Assembly: GCF_022605725.1 (NCBI RefSeq)
Contig: NC_065552.1
Span: forward strand, 30,267,879 to 30,331,878
Length of the DNA: 64,000 bases
Direction of reading: 5' to 3'
DNA from: Anthonomus grandis grandis
Taxonomy: Eukaryota > Arthropoda > Insecta > Coleoptera > Curculionidae
Position numbers and translations under genes: made by a program. Below, in pieces: positions 22,401-31,879 of the stretch. The notes below the pieces were generated by a model that saw only the letters and a program-made list of their open reading frames with translations, was not told the DNA's origin and made no database searches. Position 1 is the stretch's first letter. Each line of letters begins with the position of its first letter.

Positions 22401-25400
22401 GAGTTTTAAAGTGCTCTATCGCTTTTTCGAAAGCAACTGAAACGTTTAAAAATTAATTTTAAATAAATTTAATCATAAGTAAGGATTACCGGCAAGTTCC
22501 GCCTTGTTAATAGAATTGGTGGTAATGAAAATCACTGTTCCATCTCCATATTGTTTGTTCAGTTCTGCTGCTACGTCATTTCCGTTGGGGCTTATATCAG
22601 TGATTGCAACACCCTGTGGATTCATACAATATCAATAACTAAGGTTTCTTTTAATTGCTGCCTTGGCTAATCATAGTAGATAGTCAGAAGAAGCAAACAC
22701 ATGTAATATGTCTATGAAAAAACACATAAGCAATATGCACTGAACATAATAATTAACCTCTCTATAGACGAAGAGATTTTACCATTTTAAAGGCAAAAAA
22801 AAAGGGTAGTTGCAGTAGACTATGACTGTGGTAGAAGAATAAATAAATAAATAGCTCTTTATTTCCCCACTTACAGGAAATATAACAAAATTGTTATTTA
22901 CCTACTGAATCCTTGATAAGCTATTAAAGTAAATTACGAGTACTATAATAGATATGAGAAAAAGATACAATTCTGTATCAACATCAAATGATACAAATTA
23001 AATAATATAAAAAACTCCAAGTGCTACAAAATCAATAAAAAAAACCTGCCCTTTCTGCCTTTTTAAATACTATAGAGTAACAATAATATTGTCTCCAAAT
23101 TCATTCAATTAAAGTTGAAAAAAGTTTGTTTTTGATAATTTCACTTGAATCGAAAAAAAATATCTTTGCCAATATCATTAAAGGACTGGTCGGTACCAAC
23201 TGTCAGTTAATTTTTAAGTTTTTTAGACGCAAATATTTCATTTCTCTAATCAATCTCTTGTACATATATGGTTTAATTTACCAATATATCCGGTTCATAG
23301 TTTGAGGAAGGATCGCACTTGATAAAGACACTCAAGGCGTTCACTATAATTTGGGGAGCAGAATGCTCCAAATATCGGTTAATGATATATTTGTCATATT
23401 AATTTGGACACCTCCGTTTCCTACACAATTTGTAAGAAACCGTTGTAATCAAAAATTATATTCAAAATACTGTAAAAGAGTTCGCAGGCCAGGTTTATAT
23501 CAGATTATTCATATTGTGCTTAGAATATTATTGTACAATAGGGGAAAAGTGGCCTTTCTAAAATTGGATGCTTTTGTAGCGCTAAGAAGTCCAAAAATGA
23601 ACTTATGACGTTGATTTATAGTTCAATTGTCTAAGGCAAAAACAACAAACCTCAGAAGGTGAACCTTGATCAAGCAGTTACAAAGAATTCTAAGTGACAG
23701 CAGCAATACAGTCAAAGGTGCTCCTATACCGCTAATTCATATCTTGAGCTTATAAGCAGAAATATCCTATAGAAAGACAAGAAAATACAGAGCCCTAGAG
23801 GATCAAGAGGCCAAAGTAAATATATGATATGCTATCAGATAAAACGACTTCTCAATACTACTTCAACAAACTTATCTGGAGAAGAATGAGAATACTGGAA
23901 AAAGTGTTCCTAATAAAAACCGAAAAGTCTCTCTGTTAAACAAACTAACTGTAGCCAGGGTACGAGGTATCCAGGGAACTAAGAAGTGGAGCAATTGGTT
24001 GAAGCAGCCAATTCATATGCCCAGGACCATTATGTGACATTGCAGAATGACTTTATAAAGCAATAGTTAAAAACTGGGTTAAAAGACTGGTTACTATCAA
24101 TAGCTCTAGATAGACACCAGGACATTGACAGACTAAAAGATGTGTAAAAACTTATAATTTATTTGCTACGACGAAGTTGTAAGGAAAAACAGCAGGTCTG
24201 CAGAGGACTATGTAAGATAAATAAGCACCTGTTCTTATATTTGCCAGTATTCTTCTAGTGTATTCCCAGAGTACTGTTTCTGCATCTTATGTCCCTCCAG
24301 GAATTTTATTTACTAATCGCTGACCTCACTTTTTTGAATGTCCCACCTAACTATTTTTTTATGTTAAAGGAAATAAATTTCATTTATTAAATAAATAAAA
24401 TTAATCTAAATAACTTACTTTAAGGAAAAACTTGTTTCTCAACTTACTAACCAATTCGCAAACCATTTATTACAACAATGATAGATCACCAGAAAAACAA
24501 ACTCATTCTGTTCAAGTTGTTATAATACCCTGTACATATTTTCATTTAAAACGCGTTCACAATATAGTAGGTATTCTTAGATTTTTTTTCATTCTATTAA
24601 AATTAACATTTCAGATTTATAAACGCCATAAACAAATTTATGTAAATATAATTTAATGTTATCTCATATAATATAAATTATATGAGATAATGCGTATATT
24701 TGATTAACAATTCAAGTCAAAAAACCCCCTTTTTTATCTTTTTATCTATCAAGTTAAAATTTAACTCATAAAAATTGAGTGTGTGGAATTTTAATTTTTT
24801 TTTAAATAAAAATAGGATCTGTTTTGAAGCTAACCTTGGATATAAATAAAACAGTTTATATAAAAAAATATATATAGTTTTTTAAATTTCTGTATCACAC
24901 ATGTGATGTTGTTTTGCTCCATGGTAAAAAAAATATTTATAGAAAAAATTGTAAACAAAATCAAAGTTTGGCAAGAGAACATGTTTTTAAACATTTTAAA
25001 AAGAACCATTTCTAGTTATCTGAAAACATAGTATAATTTTTTAAAATAATATATTTTCCATGAATTAATTAACACTAGAAATATCCTTCCTATCAAAAAT
25101 CCCTTTCCATCTTCTTGTCGTTCCATTATTTCAAAAGGGCAGTATGGAGAAGGCTGAAAATTATAGACCAAAATCTTTATTACCTATATTAGGTATCTAA
25201 AATATTTGAAAAGGTCATAGCTGAACAGGTACTGCCTTTTTTTGAGGAGCATAATCTTCTTGCTAGCGAACAGTTTGGGTTCCACAAAGGCAGGAAAACA
25301 AGCTGGACCATGAAGTCCTGTTGGAGAAGATCAAAGCCTATGGTTCAGATCCAACTACTAAAATCATATTTAACACAGCAAGGCACCAAGCTGTTTGATA

Positions 25401-27526
25401 AGATTGCATGTTGTCTGCTGAGAGGGATATAAAAATTGGGGTGCCTCAGAGCTCCGTTCTGGGTCCAATTCTTTTTCTCATTTATGTTAATGATTTACAC
25501 TTAGTAGATCCAAATTCAAGGTATACCCTCTTTGCGAATGATACTACCATTTCTGTTCCTCATGGGACTGTGGTGACTTTCTTGTAGGGCTCTAGGGATG
25601 CACAGTTGAAAGCTGAAAGGTCATTTATTTCAAAGATGCTGCTTCTGAAGCAGGATAAATTAACTGAAATGGTATTGACTTTGAGAGATCTGGGAGCTGT
25701 GGGTAATCCCATTTATTAGACCAAATTTCTTGGAGTTCACATGGATCAGAACAAGTGGAGTGTATTTGTAGAATATCCAACTGAAAAACTCGATAAGAGC
25801 CTTTTCTATCAACTCACTGTAAATGTTTCTGATTGAGCATCGAGAACAGCCTATTTTGCCATCTTCGACTCAGCTATTCTATGCTATTCTTTTCTGGGGC
25901 CATGCTCCAAATACCCGATATCTATTTGACTTGCAAATAAAAGCTCTTAGAATAATGAGTGGTTTGGGATGTAGAACTAATTGCAGGGATTGTCCTATAT
26001 TGTAAGGATTATTAATTTTTTTACCACTCATGAAGATATGCATGATTACCAGACAAGAAAAGGGCCAAGTTAATACCACCATGATGTCAAAGGGGTCCAG
26101 GATACTGAGCAATTAAGGATTTTAATATATTACCAAATAATATTGATAAACTACCAATTAAATAAGTTACAGATGTTTTAATAAAAATGTTAAAGCTAGA
26201 TACATAATTTTCTCTGTACACAAATTTGTACAGAACCTAACCTACCATACCTAACCGAATGTATGTGAAAATTATAGCTTTTTTAAATTAGTGATCTAAA
26301 TTATATTTAAAATTGTATTTAATTAAGTGATTTTGAACCAATGTGAGTGTCTTATTTATAGTTTATTTTTTGATATTTTATGACCATTTTTGGACTAGTA
26401 CATGACTTTTTTATCATTTATAATATTTAGACATATCTTCCTTGGCTTTATAGAAGAGTATGTCATAGTGTGGGACTCTGTGACTGGTTACCCACTAAAA
26501 TTTTGCAATGGGTGGCACCAGTTGGTTCCCTGCACTGTGGTCTGCTCTGTTACAATCCTATTGTGCCCCAATATATTTATATTTAGATTACAAATAGGGG
26601 AAGTCTTTATCTCCAAGAAAAATGCATGTAGGTCACTTAGGTAAATGTATTATACATTTCGGCTGTGTAAACAGCCACCATCAGATACATGTTCTGTATT
26701 TATTTTTTTTTTATATACACATTCTCCTATAAAATATAGACTTCTATTCAACTATATTTATATTTAGTATATGTTATGTGTGTAAAGTCCAACTTTATCT
26801 CTAGCATTGACTGCACTAATGAGTTATTCCATATCGAGGAAGCAACTTTCATGCCAGGGGTGATGTTTACAGTTAATCAAGTGGGTATTTGTAATATAAA
26901 TGAGCTATATGTATCTACACAAGAATTTAATTAATTTCTAGGATGATTAAACTATCTTAGATAATTTTTTGAAATATTAATGAGAAGTGAAAAATTTCTT
27001 AGTAAAGAATTTTGTATACTTAATATAGACAGATTCTTGTAGTTTGAGTAATCTGAGTTGAGAGCCAGATTTAGGACGGATGAATCTATCAAAGAGGCTA
27101 AAATGGGAATTTCAAGAATAAGAATTAAAACAAATACGTAAGATCCTGCATGGTATTCAAAAGTTTGATTTAAAAGTTAGTACCTATAGAAAGCCTCCTA
27201 TGTTCTAATATTTACTAGATACCAGATGATTAGCATATACCATATAGAATCCAGATTTTAGTAGGCCCAGCAAGTTAACATACATATAGTATAAAACTCA
27301 GAGAAGACTGATGACTGTGACTTAAGGGACAATTTACACTCTCATTCTATAAAATGCCTATTCACATAATTAAAAAAAATAATGTTAGTAAAGTCTAAGA
27401 TGCCTTCTGTTATTAGTTAATAAGTACCTTAACTCCATTCTTCAATAGTTCCTTAACATAGGCCAACCCAATTCCATTTGCTCCCCCGGTAACCAAAGCG
27501 ATTTTTCCTTTAAGGTCAAAAGACAT
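16492..27526 (-). CDS. 15-hydroxyprostaglandin dehydrogenase-like short-chain dehydrogenase, complete five-exon gene
   Basis: Coding exons are 27526-27428, 22613-22490, 22436-22330, 22245-21911 and 16624-16492. All have AG acceptors and GT donors, and the lengths sum to 798 nt (265 codons plus TGA). The start ATG opens MSFDLKGKIALVTGG. The NAD-binding TGGANGIG is at residues 13-20, Asp39 ends the second strand and so predicts NAD over NADP, and INNAG is at 91-95. The catalytic Asn111, Ser140, Tyr153 and Lys157 are all present (YVGTK). The C-terminus (NGSVWVSEGNEPIYEVEIPD) matches the 15-PGDH type, whose human member is 266 aa. It should be a cytosolic NAD-dependent oxidoreductase. Its substrate in insects is not deducible; these enzymes form large families there. 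The introns carry LINE and DNA-transposon insertions but no coding base is disturbed. Confidence 0.92.
16821..16858 (+). ncRNA. Degenerate hammerhead-like motif
   Basis: CTGAATA at 16825-16831, a small stem (CCT...AGG) and CCGAAACGTT follow the order box 1, stem II, box 2. The catalytic G8 position is T, and stem I pairs poorly, so no cleavage is expected. It is listed because two better examples occur in the window. Confidence 0.3.
17073..18915 (-). mobile_element. Tc1/mariner-type element with about 320-bp inverted repeats
   Basis: The outer ends TACAGGGTGCCTCCGATTAA and its inverse begin near-identical inverted repeats covering about 17073-17395 and 18593-18915. They lie between TA-rich flanks (TA target duplication). 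The inner part holds one transposase gene. The close similarity of the two arms suggests a fairly recent insertion in the last dehydrogenase intron. Confidence 0.9.
17423..18482 (-). pseudogene. Transposase of the long-TIR element, one frameshift
   Basis: The frame starts at 18482 (MPFTHIEICDMLECYLVCRK) with an arthropod DUF4817-type N-terminus. It continues through the helix-turn-helix NLARAYGVSLVTIWRVLKKH and catalytic blocks WCDEANFS, FQQDGAPPHQ and WPPRSPDLTPLDFYFWGYI, with 36 residues between the second and third Asp. The frame stops at 17580 within an A-run (8 T on the plus strand, about 17574-17581). Reading resumes in another frame to a natural stop at 17423 (ETVDELQTHIRQIIGSIDRR). 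Everything else is intact, so this is a nearly complete transposase of about 350 residues broken by one indel in a homopolymer. Confidence 0.88.
18922..19563. mobile_element. Non-autonomous TIR element (MITE), about 640 bp
   Basis: The ends CCGGGTGGTGCGTCGCCGAG and their inverse open arms of about 112 bp (18922-19032 and 19451-19563), including the shared word TTGGCTTCCCTGTACATTTT. The interior has no open frame. TA flanks both sides. It directly abuts the preceding transposon through a TATATA stretch. A related, larger element occurs at 27960-29904. Confidence 0.88.
19565..21120. other. Intronic stretch with small repeats, no gene recognised
   Basis: This is part of the last dehydrogenase intron. 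It contains a perfect 11-bp-arm hairpin at 20281-20307 (ATTGATTAGAA and inverse) and an exact tandem duplication of a 23-bp unit at 20442-20487. A CpG-richer patch at about 19990-20151 ends in CTAG|GTAAGT on the plus strand. A 75-codon frame at 19902-20129 has no recognisable domain. Confidence 0.5.
21150..21885. repeat. Composite tandem-repeat region
   Basis: The word GCAACCCACAAT recurs at about 21160, 21214 and 21270, making a 54-56 bp tandem unit. A second block of about 57 bp (CCTTATCGGTGGAATTTC... ACATTATAAAA) occurs at 21538-21595 and 21730-21785, 191 bp apart. CGAAGCC is scattered through both. The right end carries GAGTCAGTCAGTCAGG, then CTTTTATATATAGATA near 21880, resembling the tail of a non-autonomous mobile element. 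The overlapping minus-strand open frame at 21255-21482 is not supported. Confidence 0.6.
22640..23200. other. Dehydrogenase intron 1, AT-rich part
   Basis: No gene or mobile element recognised. Confidence 0.4.
23200..24360 (+). pseudogene. I/R1-type LINE remnant with RNase H region
   Basis: Plus-strand translation gives a decayed thumb region. At about 23970-24150 it gives sequence resembling the LINE RNase H C-terminal part (GPLCDIAE, AIVKNWVKRL), and near 24310-24340 an FFECPTYYF-like block resembling the 'ECP' zinc-type motif. Stops are frequent. It lies in dehydrogenase intron 1, antisense to the gene. Confidence 0.5.
24659..24690. repeat. Perfect 14-bp-arm palindrome
   Basis: TTATCTCATATAAT is exactly inverted after a 4-nt centre. 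Its length and purely AT-rich sequence make a cruciform possible. No gene is attached. Confidence 0.7.
25080..26110 (+). pseudogene. LINE (Jockey/CR1-like) reverse-transcriptase remnant
   Basis: Blocks in order: VVPLFQKG with AENYRPKSLLP, LLASEQFGFHKGRKT, IGVPQSSVLGPILFLIYVND, TLFANDTTIS (YADD position, Asp lost to Asn) and KFLGVHMDQ. The final block is FWGHAPNTRYLFDLQIKALR with IMSGLGCRTNCRD at 25885-25990. Frameshifts and stops separate the blocks. It lies within dehydrogenase intron 1. Confidence 0.85.
26112..27420. other. Dehydrogenase intron 1, promoter-proximal part
   Basis: AT-rich. It contains the hammerhead-like fold at 26645-26690. A weak FDLKVSTYRKPP-like block on the plus strand near 27160-27200 loosely recalls Penelope-type reverse transcriptases. 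Nothing else recognised. Confidence 0.35.
26645..26690 (-). ncRNA. Hammerhead-ribozyme-like fold
   Basis: On the minus strand: stem I strand ATGTAT, box CTGATGG, a T, stem II GGCTGT-TTAC-ACAGCC, box GAA, the short self-complementary ATGTAT as stem III, then A (cleavage position) and stem I strand ATACAT. Stem I is a perfect 6 bp. Departures from the consensus are A9 to G and an extra T before stem II. It lies in dehydrogenase intron 1 in the sense orientation of that gene. Confidence 0.5.
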
Positions 27527-27583
27527 TGTTCAAGAAATCAGGATTAATCACTTTTTTAATTAACTCACAATTTTTGTATTAAT

Positions 27584-27617
27584 ACTGAAATAGTTCGGTC
27601 GCGGTGTGTTTTATATA
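27584..27617 (-). promoter_or_regulatory. TATA/initiator core promoter of the dehydrogenase gene
   Basis: On the minus strand, TATATAAAA occupies 27617-27609 and the arthropod initiator TCAGT occupies 27588-27584. The first T of the TATA box lies 31 bases upstream of the initiator A (27586), the canonical spacing. Transcription from 27586 would give a 59-nt 5' leader before the ATG at 27526. Confidence 0.65.
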
Positions 27618-27959
27618 TAAGTGGATCCAATGAAATTATCTTTCTGGTATGTTGTTTTCGAACTTTTATCTGTTTGGCTTGGTGAATTTTATTTATAAAC
27701 ACCGGCCGGTGAGGTAGCGTAGACGTAGACCTATGTACGTCTGTGTTCAACGTTGCCAGAATTACTTTTATCATTAATCTAACTATCCACCCACTCAAGT
27801 AATTTTATTAGTGTTACGATTTCCCGTGAGTTCAATAAATGAGAACACTAAACACTAAATTTTAATCACTTACAATCACTTCCTATTTCTAAGCACTTAT
27901 TGGTTATTCAACCTATTTAAATCACAACTATATACTTAAAGTCAAATCAGGTCCCTATA

Positions 27960-29904
27960 CCGGATGGTGCATCGCCAAGCTAACCATAGGAAATTCCATA
28001 TAAATTACGATACTTTCAAATATTGATAGTATACCTACAATACCAAATTTCATTTTTTTCTAAAAAGCAATTTAGAATTTATTTGAACCAAACATTTGAA
28101 ACAAGTTAGGTCAAAGTGTTGGTCAATTTATTTAGTGATCAGTACGCATAATTATTACAATTATCAAAAGAAAATAATTTTGATTAAGTGGTACTATAAT
28201 GGAGAATAGTTTTGGAAAAATATCTTACATGTTCTCTGTGAATTTCCCTGATAGGCATTTTCCAAGTAAAACAAAAGTGTAGATTATTGTTAATAAAAAA
28301 AGAAAGGTACAGTAATTAGTAATTGCAAATGCTCAGAGCAAAACCATGACGCTGGCAGAGCTGGAGAAAATAATTCAAATCTCGAAATCTTACTTCATGT
28401 GGAAGAAAATAAAGAAATCAGCAGCAGAACTCTTGGAGAAGTTATAGCAAAAGATCATAGTACAGTATTTCACACATTAAAAAAATACAAATACCATTCT
28501 TTTAAATATTAAAAACATCAGGAACTAAAGGAAGGCGACGAAATACGAAGAGCATGTTAATAAAAAAAAGAAAGGTACAGTAATTAGTAATTGCAAATGC
28601 TCAGAGCAAAACCATGACGCTGGCAGAGCTGGAGAAAATAATTTAAATCTCGAAATCTTACTTCATGTGGAAGAAAATATAGAAATCAACAGCAGAACTC
28701 TTGGAGAAGTTATAGCAAAAGATCATAGTACAGTATTTCACACATTAAAAAAATACAAATACCATTCTTTTAAATATTAAAAACATCAGGAACTAAAGGA
28801 AGGCGACGAAATACGAAGAGCATGTTAATAAAAAAAAGAAAGGTACAGTAATTAGTAATTGCAAATGCTCAGAGCAAAACCATGACGCTGGCAGAGCTGG
28901 AGAAAATAATTCAAATCTCGAAATCTTACTTCATGTGGAAGAAAATATAGAAATCAGCAGCAGAACTCTTGGAGAAGTTATAGCAAAAGATCATAGTACA
29001 GTATTTCACACATTAAAAAAATACAAATACCATTCTTTTAAATATTAAAAACATCAGGAACTAAAGGAAGGCGACGAAATACGAAGAGCAAATTTCTGTT
29101 TTGAAGTTATGGAAAAGGCGAATAACCCAGGGATTTTTTACAAAATGTTTGTTTTACGGCGCCTTTACCTTAAATAATGAGCCAAATGTAAAATTGTTGT
29201 TACTGGAGTAAAGAAAACGAACACAAATATGTTCTTACAAGGACGCAGTACCCTCAAAAGGTAAATGTTTAGGCGAGTATTTTTGGTCCTAAAATTATTG
29301 GACCAATATTGGAAGAAGTTGCACCTGAAAATGAGATTTGGTTTGAAATGGATGGCTGTCCTGCGCACATTTCACAGCAAGTCAAGGAATATCTTCAAAA
29401 CCTATTTGATGGACGCATAATCGGACTAAATTACAATAGTAATTATAGCCAGCCAGGTCTCCGGACCTTTCATTAAAGGACTTTTTCCTGTGGAGTCACA
29501 TTAAAAGTCAAGAGTCAAAGATGGCAAACCGAATTTTCCAATCTATTAAGATATTGTATGGCGGTAAATGGAGGATTGTTTGAGTAATTGATTAAGGAAA
29601 AATAATGTATTACTTAAAAAATGAAATTTAATAATAAATACTACAAAAAATTATTGTATTTATTTTTAATACTTTTTTATTTTTTTTGTTTTGTTGTTTG
29701 GTTGTTTGGAATTAGTTGCAGTTATTTTTTTATAAAATCACTTAGTAAGAAGTAATGGAACTTGGTATGGTGGCCGCTTATCTTACTCGCACCCTTAAAA
29801 AACTTTAATACAGTTTTTCTGTAAAATATACAGAGAGCCAATATTTGAAAGTATCCTAATTTATATGGGATTTCCTAGGGCCAGCTTGGCAAAGCACCAC
29901 CCGG
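27960..29904 (+). mobile_element. Tc1/mariner-type element related to the 640-bp MITE, inserted in the LTR
   Basis: The ends CCGGATGGTGCATCGCCAAG and the inverse at 29904 match the 18922-19563 MITE family. The inner-arm word AGCCAATATTTGAAAGTATC is inverted near the left end. TA flanks both sides. The interior carries a decayed plus-strand transposase with GEVIAKDHSTVFHTLKKY, EVMEKANNPGIF, then DGCPAHIS and QQVKEYLQNLFDGRIIG. Stops and frameshifts are common. Confidence 0.85.
28290..29093 (+). repeat. Three near-identical tandem copies of a ~268-bp transposase segment
   Basis: The word GCAAATGCTCAGAGC recurs at 28325, 28592 and 28861 (periods 267 and 269). The copies cover the transposase N-terminal region up to GACGAAATACGAAGAGCA and differ at only a few positions (for example AATAAAGAAATCAGC, AATATAGAAATCAAC and AATATAGAAATCAGC). 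Only the third runs on into the downstream transposase sequence. Confidence 0.9.
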
Positions 29905-30040
29905 TATATACGCAATAAGATTCTTTAACTAATTTCCACAGACTTTTAACAGAATATTCTTAAGGTACAAATATAAACGAATATAAATCGATTATAATAA
30001 TCCGGACAAGACAGGGTCTTAGTAAAGCAACTTTGTAACA

Positions 30041-31840
30041 TCCCCTCTTAAATGTGATCGTTCCGATCAGCCTGACCTACATATAACTTAAGCCGATCTA
30101 AATGAACTACCTCGTTATCTTTGCCTTAGGGCTGCGCTGGATTCTATAGACGACATCATTAATACTCTTTACTACCGTATATGTATCTTCCCAAGCTGAC
30201 ATCAAGCTTGGTGATTTTCCTTTCTTTCTTTGAGGGTTCCGAAGCCATACTTTGCCACCATGCTGAAATCCTGAACAGTTTGCTTTAAGGACGCATCGAG
30301 TCTTCATCCGGGTGTTTGCAATCCTTGGTTGTTATCTGGCCAATTCGTGCATCATCATCCACATAGTCCTTCACTGTAACTTGCTCATTGCTTGAGGTAC
30401 CAAACACCAAGTCACACGCTAAACGCGAAGTTCTGTCCCAAACAAAATCTGAGCTAGTCTTAACCCAGTCGTATCATAAACTGCAGACCTGTAGGCCACC
30501 AAAAGCTTTTGATGTTCATCCGCCATATAAGAAAGATGTTGTTCGATTGTCCTTCTGAATCTCTCACCATGCCATCAGTTCATAAATCTATATATAATCA
30601 AATCAGTTCATCAGTTCACAAAGTTTCTGAAACAGCTTGAATTGGAAATTCCGTCCTTGATCAGAACGCAGCTCTAGAATGACTTCAAATCTGTTGAAGA
30701 CATAGTTCATTAATACTTTAGCTCCTGTCACCGCTGCTTGGTTGGGAAGAGTTGAGACTTCCAGACTTTTAAATAATCCTTGGCGACCAGGATCTACTTA
30801 TTTCTATTGTTGATCTCGAGAAACCGGTTATATCGATGGCGATTCTTTTGAATGGCAGCCCCATTATACTTTTTCATCATCCCATTTCTTCACCCATGGA
30901 TCTTGTGCTAGGGCCTTGACTAGCTGCACATGTTGGACATTTTCGGCACCATGATTTTACATCTTCACAGTAGTTAACCTAGTAGAGCCTGTCCCGGATT
31001 TTATCCAGAGTCTTATTTACTCCCAAATCACCTTCACTTAATTCACTATGCTTCACTATCTCTTCCTGGACCTGCTTAAATTCCTTCGTTGGGATCACTA
31101 ACTGTTTCCCAATAATTTTTGCATCAGGGCTCTCCCACGCTCTCATCAACAACCCATCTGAGTCTTACTGTGCCCATAGTGCCTTAAATGTCAACCTTAC
31201 CTGTATCCGAATCTTCGCTCCATCTCGGTCTTGGTCTGCCGTTTTCCTTCTCCCGAAGAATTGTTGATATATCTTAGTGTTCTCGTTGATCTTTTATTAA
31301 CTTCACTAACCTCAAATTTAAAACTTCTTACATATTCCACATCTTTCCGTTCTTCTACTTTGGCCCAATGTTTGCATTGTGGTAAAGTCTTCTGAATAAA
31401 GCGTCTGCATTATGCGGTTTACCCGACCGATGTTTAATTTTGAAGTGGTACTGCTGCAACTTCTCTAACCATCTTGCGACTGCATATATGGACAAGAGTT
31501 TCCGGTAGACCATTTTCGTGACCGACTATATCTGACAATAACTCCTTTCTTGTGACGCAATAATTTCTTTCTGGCTTTAATAACACTCTACTAAAATACT
31601 CGATGACTCGTTCCTCGGCATTCTGGACTTGTGATAGCATAGCTCCAATGCCAATATTGCTCGCATCTGTGTCCAAAATAAACTTCTCTAATATGAGATT
31701 GGAGCATAAAGCAGCTTTTAGCCTTCGAAAAAGAAGATCGCACTCCGTGTTCTATTAAAAACTATATTTATATTTTGTCAATCTATGCAAAGGCTCAGCA
31801 ATATTGACAAATCTTGCCACAAACCTTCGATAGTATGTGT
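30041..31840 (-). pseudogene. Gypsy-type retrotransposon pol fragment (RT end, RNase H, integrase)
   Basis: From right to left: RT connection (YRRFVARFVNIAEPLHRLTK, about 31830-31770), RNase H (FILDTDASNIGIGAMLSQ, 31690-31434), and linker (IKHRSGKPHNADALFRR). Then come the integrase zinc-binding and core region (GVNKTLDKIRDRLY, CRKCPTCAASQGP, FKRIAIDITG, about 31050-30800) and the integrase tail (VWLRNPQRKKGKSPSL...VYRIQRSPKAKI, 30250-30100). Stops and frame changes are frequent. The 3' LTR begins at 30040. No envelope gene was seen. Confidence 0.85.
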
Positions 31841-31879
31841 AGAGTTCAAGAAAACTTGCGGCCGGAAATGCGAGATGGT

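Larger units (their letters stand above)
27812..30040 (-). repeat. Gypsy-type 3' LTR split by a DNA transposon
   Basis: On the minus strand, a purine-rich tract (AAGAGGGGA) is followed at 30040 by TGTTACAAAG. The other end reads GGGAAATCGTAACA, finishing at 27812, so the ends are the inverted TGTTAC...GTAACA expected of an LTR. Removing the insertion at 27960-29904 leaves an LTR of about 280 bp. It is attached to the integrase end of the adjoining Gypsy fragment. Confidence 0.65.

Noticed and set aside
27140..27210. FDLKVSTYRKPP-like block as a Penelope reverse transcriptase linked to the hammerhead-like fold at 26645
   Set aside because: It is a single short block on the opposite strand to the fold, with no further RT motifs.
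27565..27798. 77-codon minus-strand frame upstream of the dehydrogenase start
   Set aside because: It lies over the predicted promoter and shows no domain; the ATG at 27526 fits the family N-terminus.
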